Source of the DNA: Bacillus subtilis
Lineage (GTDB): Bacteria; Pseudomonadota; Alphaproteobacteria; Rhizobiales; Rhizobiaceae
DNA: 64,000 nucleotides
Direction of reading: 5' to 3'
NCBI GenBank assembly: GCA_021733665.1
Contig: JAHREI010000001.1
Coordinates: forward strand, 620,001 to 684,000
Within the stretch, counting starts at the first letter, position 1. Every line of letters begins with the position of its first letter. The translations under genes and the position numbers were made by a program. The notes below the pieces were generated by a model. That model was given only the letters and a program-made list of their open reading frames with translations. It was not told the origin of the DNA and did no database searches. Shown here in pieces: positions 34,859-44,274 of this stretch.

Positions 34859-36634
34859 ATGAGGCAACTGAGTACGGAGAATTTCAAGCAGGCGCGTGAT
34901 TTTCTTTTGCAGCATCGCGAGGATTATCACACTGCAAAAGCTGGTTTTGTCTGGCCGGAAGCACAGCCCTTTAACTGGGCGCTGGATTGGTTTGATGCCG
35001 AGCTTGCCACGAATCCGCAAAGCCGTGATCAGACCGCTTTATGGATTGTCGATACTGTTTCCCAAACTGATGTGAGACTGAGTTTCTCTGAACTGAGCAA
35101 GCGTTCTTCACAGGTCGCCAATTATCTGCGCGGGCTGGGTCTGAATCGCGGTGATCACCTGCTGGTACTGCTCGGCAATGTGCCTGCCTTATGGGAAGTC
35201 ATGCTGGCCGCGATGAAGCTGGGCATTATTGTTATTCCCGCGACCACTTTGCTGACACCGGATGAATTGTCCGACCGGCTGGAACGCGGCCATGCCCGCG
35301 CCATTCTCGCAACCGGCGATCAGCTCCTAAAATGCGAAGGACTGGCAGGCGCAGATGTCTTGCGCATTCAGGTGCCGAATGGCCATGTCGCAGAGCAAAG
35401 CAGCTGGCATGATTATACTGAGGCCTTCAGTCAGTATCCCGACTTTCAGCCGGATAGTGAAACACAGCCACATGATCCGATGCTGCTTTATTTTACCTCG
35501 GGCACGACGGCCAAGCCGAAACTGGTGCGTCACAGCCATCGCAGCTATCCGGTCGGTTCGCTCTCCACCATGTATTGGGTTGGTCTGCAATCGGCAGATA
35601 TTCATCTCAATGTATCTTCCCCCGGCTGGGCGAAACATGCATGGAGTTCGCTTTTTGCGCCTTGGAATGCCGGAGCAACAGTGCTGATTATCAACCAGCC
35701 TGCATTCAGCGCCAAGGTGCTGCTGGCAGAAATGCAGCGCTGTGCAGTGACCACAATGTGCGCGCCGCCGACCGTCTGGCGTATGCTGATACAGGAGGAT
35801 CTCAATGCCTGTAAAATGAGCCTGCGCGAAGTCGTGGGTGCCGGTGAACCGCTCAACCCTGAAATTATTGAGCAGGTGCGTGAGGCATGGGGGCTGACAA
35901 TCCGCGATGGTTATGGCCAGACAGAAACCACGGCACAGGTGGCGAATAGTCCCGCGCAGAATGTGAAAAGTGGCGCTATGGGCAGGCCGTTGCCGGGCTA
36001 TGAGGTGGTAATCCTTGATGCAGATGGTCATCCGGCACAGGAAGGTGAAGTCTGTCTGCTGCTGGGTGACAAGCATCCGGCAGGGCTGATGCAGGGCTAT
36101 CAGGAAACCGACGGGCAGCTCAGCGGCACCGATGGTCGTGTCTATCGCACCGGTGATGTCGCCTATCAAGACGAAGATGGCTATTTGCATTTTGTCGGTC
36201 GTGCCGATGATGTGTTCAAATCTTCTGATTATCGTATCAGCCCGTTTGAGCTGGAAAGCGTGTTGCTGGAACATGATGCAGTGACTGAGGCCGCGGTTAT
36301 TCCGGTAGATGATCCGATCCGCCTGTCTGTTCCCAAAGCCTATATTTTGCTGCGCGCCGGTGAAGAGCCTTCGCGGGCGGTCGCACTTTCAGTTTTGCAA
36401 TACACCAATGAGCGTTTGGCACCGTTTAAACGGATACGCTCGCTGGAATTTGTGCGGGAGCTGCCCAAGACAATCTCCGGAAAAATCCGCCGCGTGCAAC
36501 TGCGGCGGCTGGAGCGGGAGGGCATTGAGGATGATGTGTTCCGTGGTGTGGCATTTTGCGAAACCGAATTTTCAGAACTGAGTGTCGGGCGCAACCGAAC
36601 CACACAGAATGAGGGAGAGAACCATGTCCGGTGA
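34859..36634 (+). CDS. AMP-forming acyl-CoA synthetase (medium-chain/ACSM-like)
   Basis: Activates a carboxylic acid to its CoA thioester with ATP. The 591-residue protein has P-loop YFTSGTTAKP (about 211-220), the YGQTE motif, GRADDVFKSSDYRI hinge, and C-terminal PKTISGKIRR with catalytic Lys542. The N-terminal sequence and FTSGTTAKPK variant resemble ACSM-type enzymes, which take short- and medium-chain or branched acids. ATG at 34859 follows GGGAGGA. The stop overlaps the acyl-CoA dehydrogenase start by 11 bases. In context it could feed free isobutyrate or 2-methylbutyrate into the pathway. Confidence 0.9.
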   Translation: MRQLSTENFKQARDFLLQHREDYHTAKAGFVWPEAQPFNWALDWFDAELATNPQSRDQTALWIVDTVSQTDVRLSFSELSKRSSQVANYLRGLGLNRGDHLLVLLGNVPALWEVMLAAMKLGIIVIPATTLLTPDELSDRLERGHARAILATGDQLLKCEGLAGADVLRIQVPNGHVAEQSSWHDYTEAFSQYPDFQPDSETQPHDPMLLYFTSGTTAKPKLVRHSHRSYPVGSLSTMYWVGLQSADIHLNVSSPGWAKHAWSSLFAPWNAGATVLIINQPAFSAKVLLAEMQRCAVTTMCAPPTVWRMLIQEDLNACKMSLREVVGAGEPLNPEIIEQVREAWGLTIRDGYGQTETTAQVANSPAQNVKSGAMGRPLPGYEVVILDADGHPAQEGEVCLLLGDKHPAGLMQGYQETDGQLSGTDGRVYRTGDVAYQDEDGYLHFVGRADDVFKSSDYRISPFELESVLLEHDAVTEAAVIPVDDPIRLSVPKAYILLRAGEEPSRAVALSVLQYTNERLAPFKRIRSLEFVRELPKTISGKIRRVQLRRLEREGIEDDVFRGVAFCETEFSELSVGRNRTTQNEGENHVR

Positions 36635-37784
36635 ACTCAATGAGGAGCAGAACAGCATTTTCGCCATGGCTGCGGATTTTGCCGCGCAGGAACTGGCACC
36701 TCATGCTCTGGAATGGGATGAGCAAAAGCATTTCCCAGTCAATGTGTTGCGCAAGGCCGCGGCGCTGGGCATGGGCGGTATTTATATCCGTGACGATGTA
36801 GGTGGCTCCGGCCTGACCCGTATGGATGCAGCATTGATTTTTGAAGCACTGTCGCAAGGCTGTCCGGTGATCGCGTCGTTCTTGTCGATCCATAATATGT
36901 GCGCATGGGTGATTGATGCCTATGGCTCGGAGGCACAACGGCAAAAATGGTTGCCGCAACTGACACCTATGGAGCTGATCGCCAGTTATTGCCTGACCGA
37001 ACCGGCCTGTGGGTCTGACGCCGCTAATCTCAGCACCAAAGCCGTGCGCGATGGTGATGATTATCTGATTACAGGGCAGAAGCAGTTTATCTCCGGTGCC
37101 GGTGCGAGTGATATTTATATCGTGATGGCACGAACCGGCGCGGCAGGTGCCAAGGGCATTTCGGCCTTCATCGTGCCGAAGAATGCAGCAGGTTTGTCCT
37201 TTGGTGCCAATGAAAAGAAAATGGGCTGGAATGCCCAACCGACCCGCACGGTGATGTTCGATAATGTGCGCGTACCGGCGGAAAACCTGATTGGTCAGGA
37301 AGGCATCGGCTTTAAAATTGCCATGTCTGCGTTGGATGGCGGGCGGTTGAATATCGCCGCTTGTTCGCTTGGCGGCGCGCAGGCCGCTTTTGACAAGGCG
37401 CTGACCTATATGGATGAGCGCAAGGCTTTCGGCTCGAAACTGCATCAGTTTCAGGCGCTGCAATTCCGTCTTGCTGATATGGCCACGGAACTGGAAGTGG
37501 CGCGCACATTTTTGCACCGCGCCGCCCGTGCGCTCGACCGCCATGATGCCGATGCGGTGAAACTTTGCGCTATGGCCAAACGCTTTGTCACAGACGCCGG
37601 ATTTAACGTTGCCAATCAGGCGCTGCAGCTGCATGGCGGCTACGGTTATCTGAGCGAATATGGCGTGGAAAAACTGGTGCGCGATCTGCGTGTGCATCAG
37701 ATTTTGGAAGGTACCAATGAAATCATGCGGGTGATTATCGCTCGTGAGCTGCTGAGCGGCCGAGCACTTTCAGGAAAAGTGTGA
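36624..37784 (+). CDS. Acyl-CoA dehydrogenase, probable isobutyryl-CoA dehydrogenase
   Basis: FAD-dependent oxidation of an acyl-CoA to the 2-enoyl-CoA. The 386 residues show CLTEPACGSDAA and GQKQFISGAG (FAD/substrate binding), RKAFGSKLHQFQALQF, QLHGGYGYLSEYGVEKLVRD and the catalytic Glu362 in LEGTNEIMR. The position of the glutamate and the immediate linkage to 3-hydroxyisobutyrate dehydrogenase support isobutyryl-CoA (valine) as substrate. ATG at 36624, preceded by GAGGGAGAG, overlapping the synthetase gene. Confidence 0.92.
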   Translation: MSGELNEEQNSIFAMAADFAAQELAPHALEWDEQKHFPVNVLRKAAALGMGGIYIRDDVGGSGLTRMDAALIFEALSQGCPVIASFLSIHNMCAWVIDAYGSEAQRQKWLPQLTPMELIASYCLTEPACGSDAANLSTKAVRDGDDYLITGQKQFISGAGASDIYIVMARTGAAGAKGISAFIVPKNAAGLSFGANEKKMGWNAQPTRTVMFDNVRVPAENLIGQEGIGFKIAMSALDGGRLNIAACSLGGAQAAFDKALTYMDERKAFGSKLHQFQALQFRLADMATELEVARTFLHRAARALDRHDADAVKLCAMAKRFVTDAGFNVANQALQLHGGYGYLSEYGVEKLVRDLRVHQILEGTNEIMRVIIARELLSGRALSGKV

Positions 37785-37832
37785 AACGGTTTTCCGCCCG
37801 GAAATGCGATATTTAAAAGAGGAAAGCGGCAA

Positions 37833-38723
37833 ATGAGCACTCAAACTATTGGTTTTATCGGCCTCGGTCATATGGGCGGGCCTATGGCGGCCAATCTCGT
37901 CAAAGCGGGATTTAACGTGCGCGGCTTTGATCTGGTTGAGGCATCAAAACAAGCAGCTAAATCAAACGGCGTTCAGATTACGGATAATATTGCACAGCTT
38001 GTGCAGGGTGCGACTGTAATTATCACCATGTTGCCCGCCGGTTCACATGTTTTAAGCGTCTGGCGCGAACTGGCAGGGCTGGTTGCGCCGGATACACTGT
38101 TGATTGATTGTTCGACCATTGATGTCGACAGTGCCCGCAAAGCGCATGAAATGGCAGCAGAACACAAGCTGCCAAGCATTGATGCGCCGGTGTCCGGTGG
38201 TGTTGTGGGTGCAACGGCGGCAACGCTCACCTTTATGGCTGGTGGTGAAAAAGCTGCTTTTGATAAAGCTGAACCTGTGCTGGCGGCGATGGGAAAACGC
38301 ATTGTACATTGCGGTGATGCGGGTGCAGGGCAGGCGGCAAAAATCTGCAATAATATGATCCTCGGTATTTCCATGATCGGGGTGTGCGAGGCTTTCGCTT
38401 TGGGTGAAAAATTGGGGCTGTCCCAGCAGGCTTTGTTTGACGTGGCCTCCACTTCGTCCGGCCAGTGCTGGGCGCTCACCACCAATTGTCCGGTGCCGGG
38501 TCCTGTGCCTGCATCGCCTGCCAATAGGGATTATCAGCCGGGTTTTGCCGCAAGCTTAATGCTGAAAGATTTGAAACTGGCACAGGCCGCTGCCGCTTCT
38601 GTAGGGGCAACCACACCATTGGGAGCAGAAGCGGCACAGCTCTACAATCTGTTCAACGCACTTGGTTCCGGCGGGGAGGATTTTTCCGGCATTATCCGCC
38701 TGTTGCGCGGCAAGGAGGGGTAG
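37833..38723 (+). CDS. mmsB: 3-hydroxyisobutyrate dehydrogenase
   Basis: NAD-dependent oxidation of 3-hydroxyisobutyrate to methylmalonate semialdehyde in valine catabolism. The 296-residue protein has the Rossmann motif [16 protein letters not shown] (7-22), the substrate loop [11 protein letters not shown] (118-128) and catalytic Lys170 in [10 protein letters not shown]. Length and motifs match the family closely. It lies 48 bases after the dehydrogenase and 2 bases before the enoyl-CoA hydratase. The following step (methylmalonate-semialdehyde dehydrogenase, mmsA) and the 3-hydroxyisobutyryl-CoA hydrolase are not in this operon as visible. Confidence 0.94.
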   Translation: MSTQTIGFIGLGHMGGPMAANLVKAGFNVRGFDLVEASKQAAKSNGVQITDNIAQLVQGATVIITMLPAGSHVLSVWRELAGLVAPDTLLIDCSTIDVDSARKAHEMAAEHKLPSIDAPVSGGVVGATAATLTFMAGGEKAAFDKAEPVLAAMGKRIVHCGDAGAGQAAKICNNMILGISMIGVCEAFALGEKLGLSQQALFDVASTSSGQCWALTTNCPVPGPVPASPANRDYQPGFAASLMLKDLKLAQAAAASVGATTPLGAEAAQLYNLFNALGSGGEDFSGIIRLLRGKEG

Positions 38724-38725
38724 TT

Positions 38726-39499
38726 ATGGCTTATGAAACCATCCTGACAGAAATGCATGGCCGTGTCCGGCTGATAACGCTTAACCGCCCGCAGGCGCTG
38801 AATGCATTGAACCGGCAGCTTGCGGCAGAGCTGATCGCGGCGGCGGAGGCCGCAGACAAAGACCCTGCCGTGGGCTGTATTGTTTTGACCGGCTCGGCGA
38901 AAGCATTTGCCGCCGGAGCGGATATCAAGGAAATGCAGGTGCAGGATTTCAGCACCATGTTCGCGGCAGACTGGTTCGGTGAGTGGGAGCGTTTTACCTC
39001 CGTGCGCAAACCAATTATTGCAGCCGTGGCAGGCTATGCGTTGGGCGGCGGCTGTGAACTGGCGATGATGTGCGATTTTATTCTGGCAGCCGATACTGCC
39101 CGATTTGGCCAGCCGGAAATTCGCCTCGGTGTTATTCCGGGTATGGGCGGCTCGCAACGTCTGACCCGTTTTGTCGGCAAATCCAAGGCTATGGACATGT
39201 GCCTGACAGGGCGGATGATGGACGCCGAAGAGGCCGAGCGCTGTGGTTTGGTTTCGCGTATCGTGCCAGTGGATCAGCTGCTTGAAGAAGCTTTGAGTGT
39301 GGCATCCTCCATTGCAGAGAAATCCCTGCCGGTATCCATGATGGCGAAAGAGGCGGTGAATGCGGCCTATGAAACGACGCTGACTCAGGGGGTGAAATTT
39401 GAGCGCCGCCTGTTCCATTCGGGCTTCGCCAGTCATGATCAAAAAGAAGGCATGAGCGCTTTTATCGAGAAGCGCGATCCGTTTTTTCTGCATCGCTGA
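38726..39499 (+). CDS. Enoyl-CoA hydratase (crotonase family)
   Basis: Hydrates 2-enoyl-CoA (here probably methacrylyl-CoA) to the 3-hydroxyacyl-CoA. The 257-residue protein has the oxyanion-hole segments [11 protein letters not shown] (61-70) and [12 protein letters not shown] with Glu111, and the second catalytic acid Glu131 in [15 protein letters not shown]. Both glutamates are present, which favours a true hydratase. It starts 2 bases after the mmsB stop and is the last gene of the operon, followed by a long hairpin. Confidence 0.93.
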   Translation: MAYETILTEMHGRVRLITLNRPQALNALNRQLAAELIAAAEAADKDPAVGCIVLTGSAKAFAAGADIKEMQVQDFSTMFAADWFGEWERFTSVRKPIIAAVAGYALGGGCELAMMCDFILAADTARFGQPEIRLGVIPGMGGSQRLTRFVGKSKAMDMCLTGRMMDAEEAERCGLVSRIVPVDQLLEEALSVASSIAEKSLPVSMMAKEAVNAAYETTLTQGVKFERRLFHSGFASHDQKEGMSAFIEKRDPFFLHR

Positions 39500-39531
39500 C
39501 CTGCGTTTCAAAAGGCATTTTTTTAAATAAT

Positions 39532-39572
39532 AAAGTATTTTCAGAGGTTTGAGTGACCTCTGAAAATACTTT
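39532..39572 (+). terminator. 17-base-pair hairpin ending the valine-degradation operon
   Basis: Perfect 17-base arms (39532-39548 and 39556-39572) with a 7-base loop, 32 bases after the enoyl-CoA hydratase stop and about 110 bases before the next gene. No T-run follows on the plus strand, so termination may rely on the AT-rich stem itself or on a factor. Confidence 0.65.
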
Positions 39573-39638
39573 CAGCGGCCGTAAATATTTCTGAAAACAA
39601 ATATCGGCTGAGAAGATTTTTTGGCTTGATCAATTTTG

Positions 39639-39649
39639 TATCCTGGATA
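39639..39649. promoter_or_regulatory. Candidate operator of the GntR regulator
   Basis: TATCC-T-GGATA, a perfect palindrome in the context TTGTATCCTGGATAATCA, about 32 bases before the TTG start of the GntR/FCD gene. GntR/FCD proteins often bind short palindromes with TGTAT/ATACA-type flanks and repress themselves. Assigned on symmetry and position only. Confidence 0.35.
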
Positions 39650-39680
39650 ATCATAGTAAAAAATATAAGGGAACATAGGC

Positions 39681-40370
39681 TTGTCCAGCTATAAATGGAG
39701 CAGCCAAACGAGGCTGCTGGATGAAGTTGCGCAAGCACTTCGTGAGAGCATCTATGCGGGTCAATATGCGCCGGGCACCATTTTGCGGCAGGAGCATATT
39801 GCTGCCGAATTCGGTATCAGCCGCACGCCATTGCGCGAAGCATTGCGGGTGCTTGAGCGTGACGGTCTGATTATTCACCTCCCTGGTCGCGGTGTGCGTG
39901 TGGCAAGTGTTGATCTGCCGCATCTGCTCGATGCCTATGCTGTCCGTGAAGTGATCGATGGTGTTGCCGCGCGTTTTGCTGCGGAACGCGCCGATGCTGC
40001 AGCGATTGCCGGTCTTGAAAAACTCATCATGCATCAGCGCTCGATTATCCAGCCTTGGGATTCCAAAGCCTATACGCAATCCAATGTGGATTTTCATCTG
40101 GCAGTGATGGCAGCAGGCGGTAATGCCTCTCTTGAGAATTTCGTACCTCTGTTGCGTATGACCTCGCAGGTTTTTGCACCAGCATTTGCACTCAGTGCAG
40201 AGCGGGCAAAAAACGCGATTGAAGAGCATAGTCTCATTGTTGAGGCGATTATTCGCAAAGACGGAGCAGGGGCTGAAGATTTGGCGCGGCAACATATCCG
40301 TAAAACCATCAACAGCCTTCAGAAGATGCAAAATAACAATCAGCAGGAAACATCCTGCGGGAGTGAATGA
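39681..40370 (+). CDS. GntR-family transcriptional regulator with FCD domain
   Basis: Regulator of 229 residues. It has an N-terminal winged helix (about 8-75, with AAEFGISRTPLREALRVLERDGLI and the wing PGRGVRVA) and an FCD effector domain (about 85-220) whose metal/ligand residues are suggested by NVDFHLAVMAAGGN and EEHSLIVEAIIRKD. The start is TTG at 39681, with AAGGGA upstream; no suitable ATG exists near it. It overlaps nothing but is one base from the aldehyde dehydrogenase start, so it heads the cluster it probably controls (39.7-49.4 kb, perhaps to 54.4 kb). Confidence 0.9.
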   Translation: MSSYKWSSQTRLLDEVAQALRESIYAGQYAPGTILRQEHIAAEFGISRTPLREALRVLERDGLIIHLPGRGVRVASVDLPHLLDAYAVREVIDGVAARFAAERADAAAIAGLEKLIMHQRSIIQPWDSKAYTQSNVDFHLAVMAAGGNASLENFVPLLRMTSQVFAPAFALSAERAKNAIEEHSLIVEAIIRKDGAGAEDLARQHIRKTINSLQKMQNNNQQETSCGSE

Positions 40371-40371
40371 C

Positions 40372-41835
40372 ATGGCACAGGAGCAAGAAAACGGACTGCG
40401 CCGCTACGGTAATCTGATCAATGGTGTGTGGCAGGATGCCGTGCAGGGTGAGGTTTTGGCGCTGAAAAATCCGTCGGATGGCAGTGATCTGGCATTGATC
40501 GCCCGTGGTACGCAGGCCGATATTGATCTCGCAGTAGCTTCTGCCCGCAATGCTCTGTCCGGTGCATGGGGTAAGCTGACCGCAACCGAGCGCGGTCGCA
40601 TTCTGCATAAAATTTCGGAAGCTGTGCTGTGTGAAATTGATCTCCTGACCGTGCTGGAAGCGCGTGATGTAGGCAAACCTTTGACGCAGGCGCGCGCTGA
40701 TGTGGTGGCACTGGCACGTTATCTGGAATTTTACGGTGCTTCGGCGGATAAGGTGCATGGCGATACGCTGCCTTATCAGAACGGTTTCACAGTGCTGTCT
40801 GTCTATGAGCCGCATGGCGTGACTGGGCATATTATTCCGTGGAACTATCCGATGCAGATTCTTGGCCGCAGTCTTGGTGCTGCTTTGGCGATGGGCAATG
40901 CTGCGGTTGTTAAACCGGCGGAAGAAGCCTGCCTGACGATTTTAGAATTTGCCCGTATCGCCCATGAGGCCGGTTTGCCTGCCGGTGCGTTGAATGTGGT
41001 GACCGGCTTGGGTGTTGAAGCCGGAGCAGCTTTGTCTTCCCATTCTGATATCAATCACATTTCTTTCACCGGCTCTTTGCGTACCGGTGAGGCAGTGCAG
41101 GCTGCTGCGGCTAAAAATGCTGTGCCGGTAACTTTGGAACTCGGCGGTAAATCCCCGCAGATTGTGTTCGCCGATGCGGACATTGAGCGCGCATTACCGT
41201 TTCTGGTCAATGCAGGCATTCAGAATGCGGGGCAGACCTGCTCTGCGTCCTCACGTATTCTGGTGCAGCGCGAAGTTTATGAACAGGTTATCGCCGGTAT
41301 GAGTGCGCGTTACCGTGCCCTTAAAGTTGGTGCAGCAGAGGCTGATCTGTCGCTGGGCCCCGTTGTTTCCGCGCGCCAGAAAGCCATTGTTGAAGACTAT
41401 CTGCAACTGGCAGAACAAGACGGTTTGCAGATTGCTGCGCAAGGTGAACTGGCTGCTGATGCACCGGAAAATGGTGCCTATGTGCGCCCGACTTTGCTGC
41501 GTGATGTGCCGGCGCAGCACCGGCTGGCGCAGGAAGAAATTTTCGGCCCCGTACAGGTGATCATGCCGTTCGATACGGAGGCAGAGGCGATCGCTCTGGC
41601 CAATAGCACGCCTTACGGGCTGGTTTGCGGTGTATGGACAAAAGACGGTGCACGGCAATTGCGCATGGCGCATGCAGTGCAGGCCGGACAGGTGTTCATC
41701 AACAATTATGGTGCAGGCGGCGGTATTGAGCTGCCTTTCGGCGGGGTGAAACGCTCCGGCCACGGTCGTGAAAAAGGGTTCGAGGCGCTTTATGGCTTTG
41801 CCACACTGAAAACCATTTCTGTCTATCACGGCTGA
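40372..41835 (+). CDS. Aldehyde dehydrogenase (NAD(P)+-dependent)
   Basis: Oxidises an aldehyde to the acid. The 487-residue protein has the NAD-binding PWNYP (Asn158), ELGGKSPQIV with general base Glu256, and the nucleophile Cys290 in NAGQTCSASSR, plus the late EEIFGPVQ and PFGGVKRSGHGREKG motifs. Length is typical. The ATG at 40372 is right after the GntR stop (40370), with GGGAG upstream; a longer in-frame opening overlapping the regulator is not used. Substrate unknown; with the adjacent SDR and amidase it could oxidise an aldehyde made from a hydroxy acid, such as dehydropantoate. Confidence 0.93.
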   Translation: MAQEQENGLRRYGNLINGVWQDAVQGEVLALKNPSDGSDLALIARGTQADIDLAVASARNALSGAWGKLTATERGRILHKISEAVLCEIDLLTVLEARDVGKPLTQARADVVALARYLEFYGASADKVHGDTLPYQNGFTVLSVYEPHGVTGHIIPWNYPMQILGRSLGAALAMGNAAVVKPAEEACLTILEFARIAHEAGLPAGALNVVTGLGVEAGAALSSHSDINHISFTGSLRTGEAVQAAAAKNAVPVTLELGGKSPQIVFADADIERALPFLVNAGIQNAGQTCSASSRILVQREVYEQVIAGMSARYRALKVGAAEADLSLGPVVSARQKAIVEDYLQLAEQDGLQIAAQGELAADAPENGAYVRPTLLRDVPAQHRLAQEEIFGPVQVIMPFDTEAEAIALANSTPYGLVCGVWTKDGARQLRMAHAVQAGQVFINNYGAGGGIELPFGGVKRSGHGREKGFEALYGFATLKTISVYHG

Positions 41836-41867
41836 TCCGCAAAATTCGCATGGGAGAATATAATTCA

Positions 41868-42620
41868 ATGACTGGTTCGCTCTATAAGAAAACCGCGATT
41901 ATTACCGGTGCAGGCTCTGGTTTCGGCGAGGCTATGGCGCGTAAATTTGTACAGGAAGGCGCAAATGTTGTGGTGGTCGACCGCGATGCTGCGGGTGCAA
42001 AGCGCGTGGCAGGAGAACTTGGCGGCAAGGGGCTGGCGGTTGAGGCCGATATTGCATCGGAAAGCGGCGTGGCTGAAGCCGTACGGCAGGCAATTATGCA
42101 ATTCGGGCGGGTGGATATTCTCATCAATAATGCCGGTATCGGCCATAAGCCACAACCGGCAGAAAATGTGCAGCCGGATGAATTCGACCGCATTGTCGGG
42201 GTGAATATTCGCGGCATTTACCTGATGAGCCGGGCTTTGATCCCGCATTTTAAAGACAATGGCGGCGGTGTTATTCTCAACATTGCTTCAACTGGTGCTG
42301 CCCGTCCGCGCCCTAATCTGACATGGTATAATGCCACCAAGGGCTGGGTTGTTTCAGCCACCAAGGCGCTGGCGATTGAACTGGCATCGGAGAATATCCG
42401 CGTCAATGCGCTCAATCCTGTAGCCGGTGAAACCCCGTTGCTCACGACATTTATGGGTGAAGATACGGAAGAAATCCGTCAGAAATTCCGCGCTTCCATT
42501 CCGCTTGGCCGCTTGCTGAAACCGGAAGATCTGGCAGAAAGCGCTGCATTCCTGTGCTCATCGGCAGCGAGTATGATTACCGGCGTTGCATTGGATGTGG
42601 ATGGCGGTCGTTCAATCTAA
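41868..42620 (+). CDS. Short-chain dehydrogenase/reductase
   Basis: Classical SDR of 250 residues oxidising a secondary or primary alcohol with NAD(P)+. Visible are TGAGSGFG (13-20), Asp38 after the second strand (NAD preference), NNAG (87-90), and the catalytic Ser141, Tyr154 and Lys158 (YxxxK). The C-terminus ITGVALDVDGGRSI is standard. The ATG at 41868 follows GGGAGAATATAATTC. It lies between the aldehyde dehydrogenase and the importer, so alcohol-to-aldehyde and aldehyde-to-acid steps are encoded side by side. Confidence 0.92.
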   Translation: MTGSLYKKTAIITGAGSGFGEAMARKFVQEGANVVVVDRDAAGAKRVAGELGGKGLAVEADIASESGVAEAVRQAIMQFGRVDILINNAGIGHKPQPAENVQPDEFDRIVGVNIRGIYLMSRALIPHFKDNGGGVILNIASTGAARPRPNLTWYNATKGWVVSATKALAIELASENIRVNALNPVAGETPLLTTFMGEDTEEIRQKFRASIPLGRLLKPEDLAESAAFLCSSAASMITGVALDVDGGRSI

Positions 42621-42738
42621 AATGACTGACCGAATAATGATAACTATTTGAATGATCAGCAGTTCACGATAAAGTCGGCCAGCTCTATTCCGGTAATTCC
42701 TGAGCATCATCAGGATGTGATAAATAAGGGGACAGGCA

Positions 42739-44235
42739 ATGCGATATAAATATTTGACCGGACAGCTCATGCTGGCAGCAATGACGGGGCTTGCTGTTGT
42801 AGCGACGAGCGGTTCAGGGCTGGCAAAAGACACATTAGCAATCGGCGAAGTGCTGGAGCCTCCGGGTATGGATCCGACAGCAAATGCTGCGGCCTCTATC
42901 CGCCGTCTGACCTATAATAATCTTTATGAAGGTCTGGTGCGCATTGATGAAGAGGGCGCTGTTAAGCCGAACCTCGCGGAAAGCTGGACGATTTCGCCGG
43001 ATAATCTGACCTATACATTCAAGCTGCGTCAAGGTGTGAAGTTTCATAACGGCACTGCATTCGACTGCTCCGTGGTGAAATTCACCTATGACCGCGCTAT
43101 GGCTCCGGATTCCACCAATGCTCAGAAGGCACTGTTTGCGCCGATTGAAAAGACTGAATGTCCTGATCCGGCAACCGCCGTTGTAACATTGAAACATCCG
43201 TCCTCTACTTTCCTTTTCGGGATGGGTTGGGGCGATGCGGTAATGATGGCACCGGATACGATTGCGACCAACAAAACCAATCCGATTGGCACAGGGCCGT
43301 TCAAATTCAAGCGCTGGCTGCAGGGCGATCGCATCGAGTTTGAGCGTAATCCTGATTATTGGGGCGAGCCTGCAAAACTCTCCGCTGTGACTTTCCGATT
43401 TATCAGTGATCCGTCAGCCGCTGCCGCTGCGGTCATGGCCGGTGACGTCGATGCATTTCCTGAATTTCCGGCACCGGAGCTGATCAGCCGTCTGCAAAGT
43501 GATGAACGTCTTAGCGTTGAAATCGGCTCGACGGCTGGCAAAGTGATTATGTCGCTTAACAATGCACGCAAGCCGTTTGATGATGTGCGGGTGCGCCGTG
43601 CGCTTGCCCATGCCATCGACCGCAATGTTGTGCAGGAAGCGATCACGACCGGCCTCGCCAAGACGATCGGTGCCCATTATACGCCTGCCGAACCGGGTTA
43701 TGTCGATCTGAGCGATACTTATCCTTATGATGTGGCTAAGGCCAAAGCATTGCTGGCAGAAGCCGGTGTCGCTGCCGGTACATCGATCACCATCATGTTG
43801 CCGCCGCCTGCCTATGCACGCCGTGGCGGTGAGGTGATTGCGGCCATGTTGGCAGAGGTTGGCATTGAAGTGAAGCTGGTGCCTGTTGAGTTCGCGCAAT
43901 GGCTGGATCAGGTCTTTGCCCGCAGCGATTTCGACGCGACAATCATCGCGCATGTGGAAACCCGCGACCTCGATATCTATGCGCGGGATAAATATTACTT
44001 CAACTATAACAGCCCTGAATATAAGGCGATCTACAAGCAGTTCGCAGAAGCAACAGACGACAAGCAGCAGCTTGAACTGCTGGGCCAGTTGCAGCGCAAA
44101 CTCGCTGAAGATGAGCCGAATGTGTTTCTCTATGCCCTGCCGAAAATCGGTGTCTGGGACAAGAAACTCAAAGGTATGTGGAAAAATCAGACCATTCCGG
44201 CCAATGACCTGACCAGTGTGTACTGGGCAGACTAA
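42739..44235 (+). CDS. ABC transporter substrate-binding protein, family 5 (importer 3)
   Basis: Periplasmic SBP_bac_5 protein of the third peptide-type importer in this window. The 498-residue precursor has a Sec signal peptide (cut near residue 29, after GLA), then family motifs LAESWTISPDNLTYTFKLR, GVKFHNGTAFDC, GTGPFKFKRW and VRRALAHAIDRN. AAGGGGACAGGC precedes the ATG. A 118-base gap separates it from the SDR and may hold a second promoter. The solute is not known; neighbours suggest an amide. Confidence 0.92.
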   Translation: MRYKYLTGQLMLAAMTGLAVVATSGSGLAKDTLAIGEVLEPPGMDPTANAAASIRRLTYNNLYEGLVRIDEEGAVKPNLAESWTISPDNLTYTFKLRQGVKFHNGTAFDCSVVKFTYDRAMAPDSTNAQKALFAPIEKTECPDPATAVVTLKHPSSTFLFGMGWGDAVMMAPDTIATNKTNPIGTGPFKFKRWLQGDRIEFERNPDYWGEPAKLSAVTFRFISDPSAAAAAVMAGDVDAFPEFPAPELISRLQSDERLSVEIGSTAGKVIMSLNNARKPFDDVRVRRALAHAIDRNVVQEAITTGLAKTIGAHYTPAEPGYVDLSDTYPYDVAKAKALLAEAGVAAGTSITIMLPPPAYARRGGEVIAAMLAEVGIEVKLVPVEFAQWLDQVFARSDFDATIIAHVETRDLDIYARDKYYFNYNSPEYKAIYKQFAEATDDKQQLELLGQLQRKLAEDEPNVFLYALPKIGVWDKKLKGMWKNQTIPANDLTSVYWAD

Positions 44236-44274
44236 CTCTATTGATGCTGAAATGAATATTGAAGGAGGCCGCAT

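Noticed and set aside
36582-36623. Upstream start for the acyl-CoA dehydrogenase inside the synthetase gene
   Set aside because: The 14 added residues lack family similarity, while GAGGGAGAG directly precedes the ATG at 36624.
40174-40371. N-terminal extension of the aldehyde dehydrogenase into the GntR gene
   Set aside because: The extension is out of frame within the regulator gene, adds 66 residues unlike any aldehyde dehydrogenase, and a good ribosome binding site precedes the ATG at 40372.
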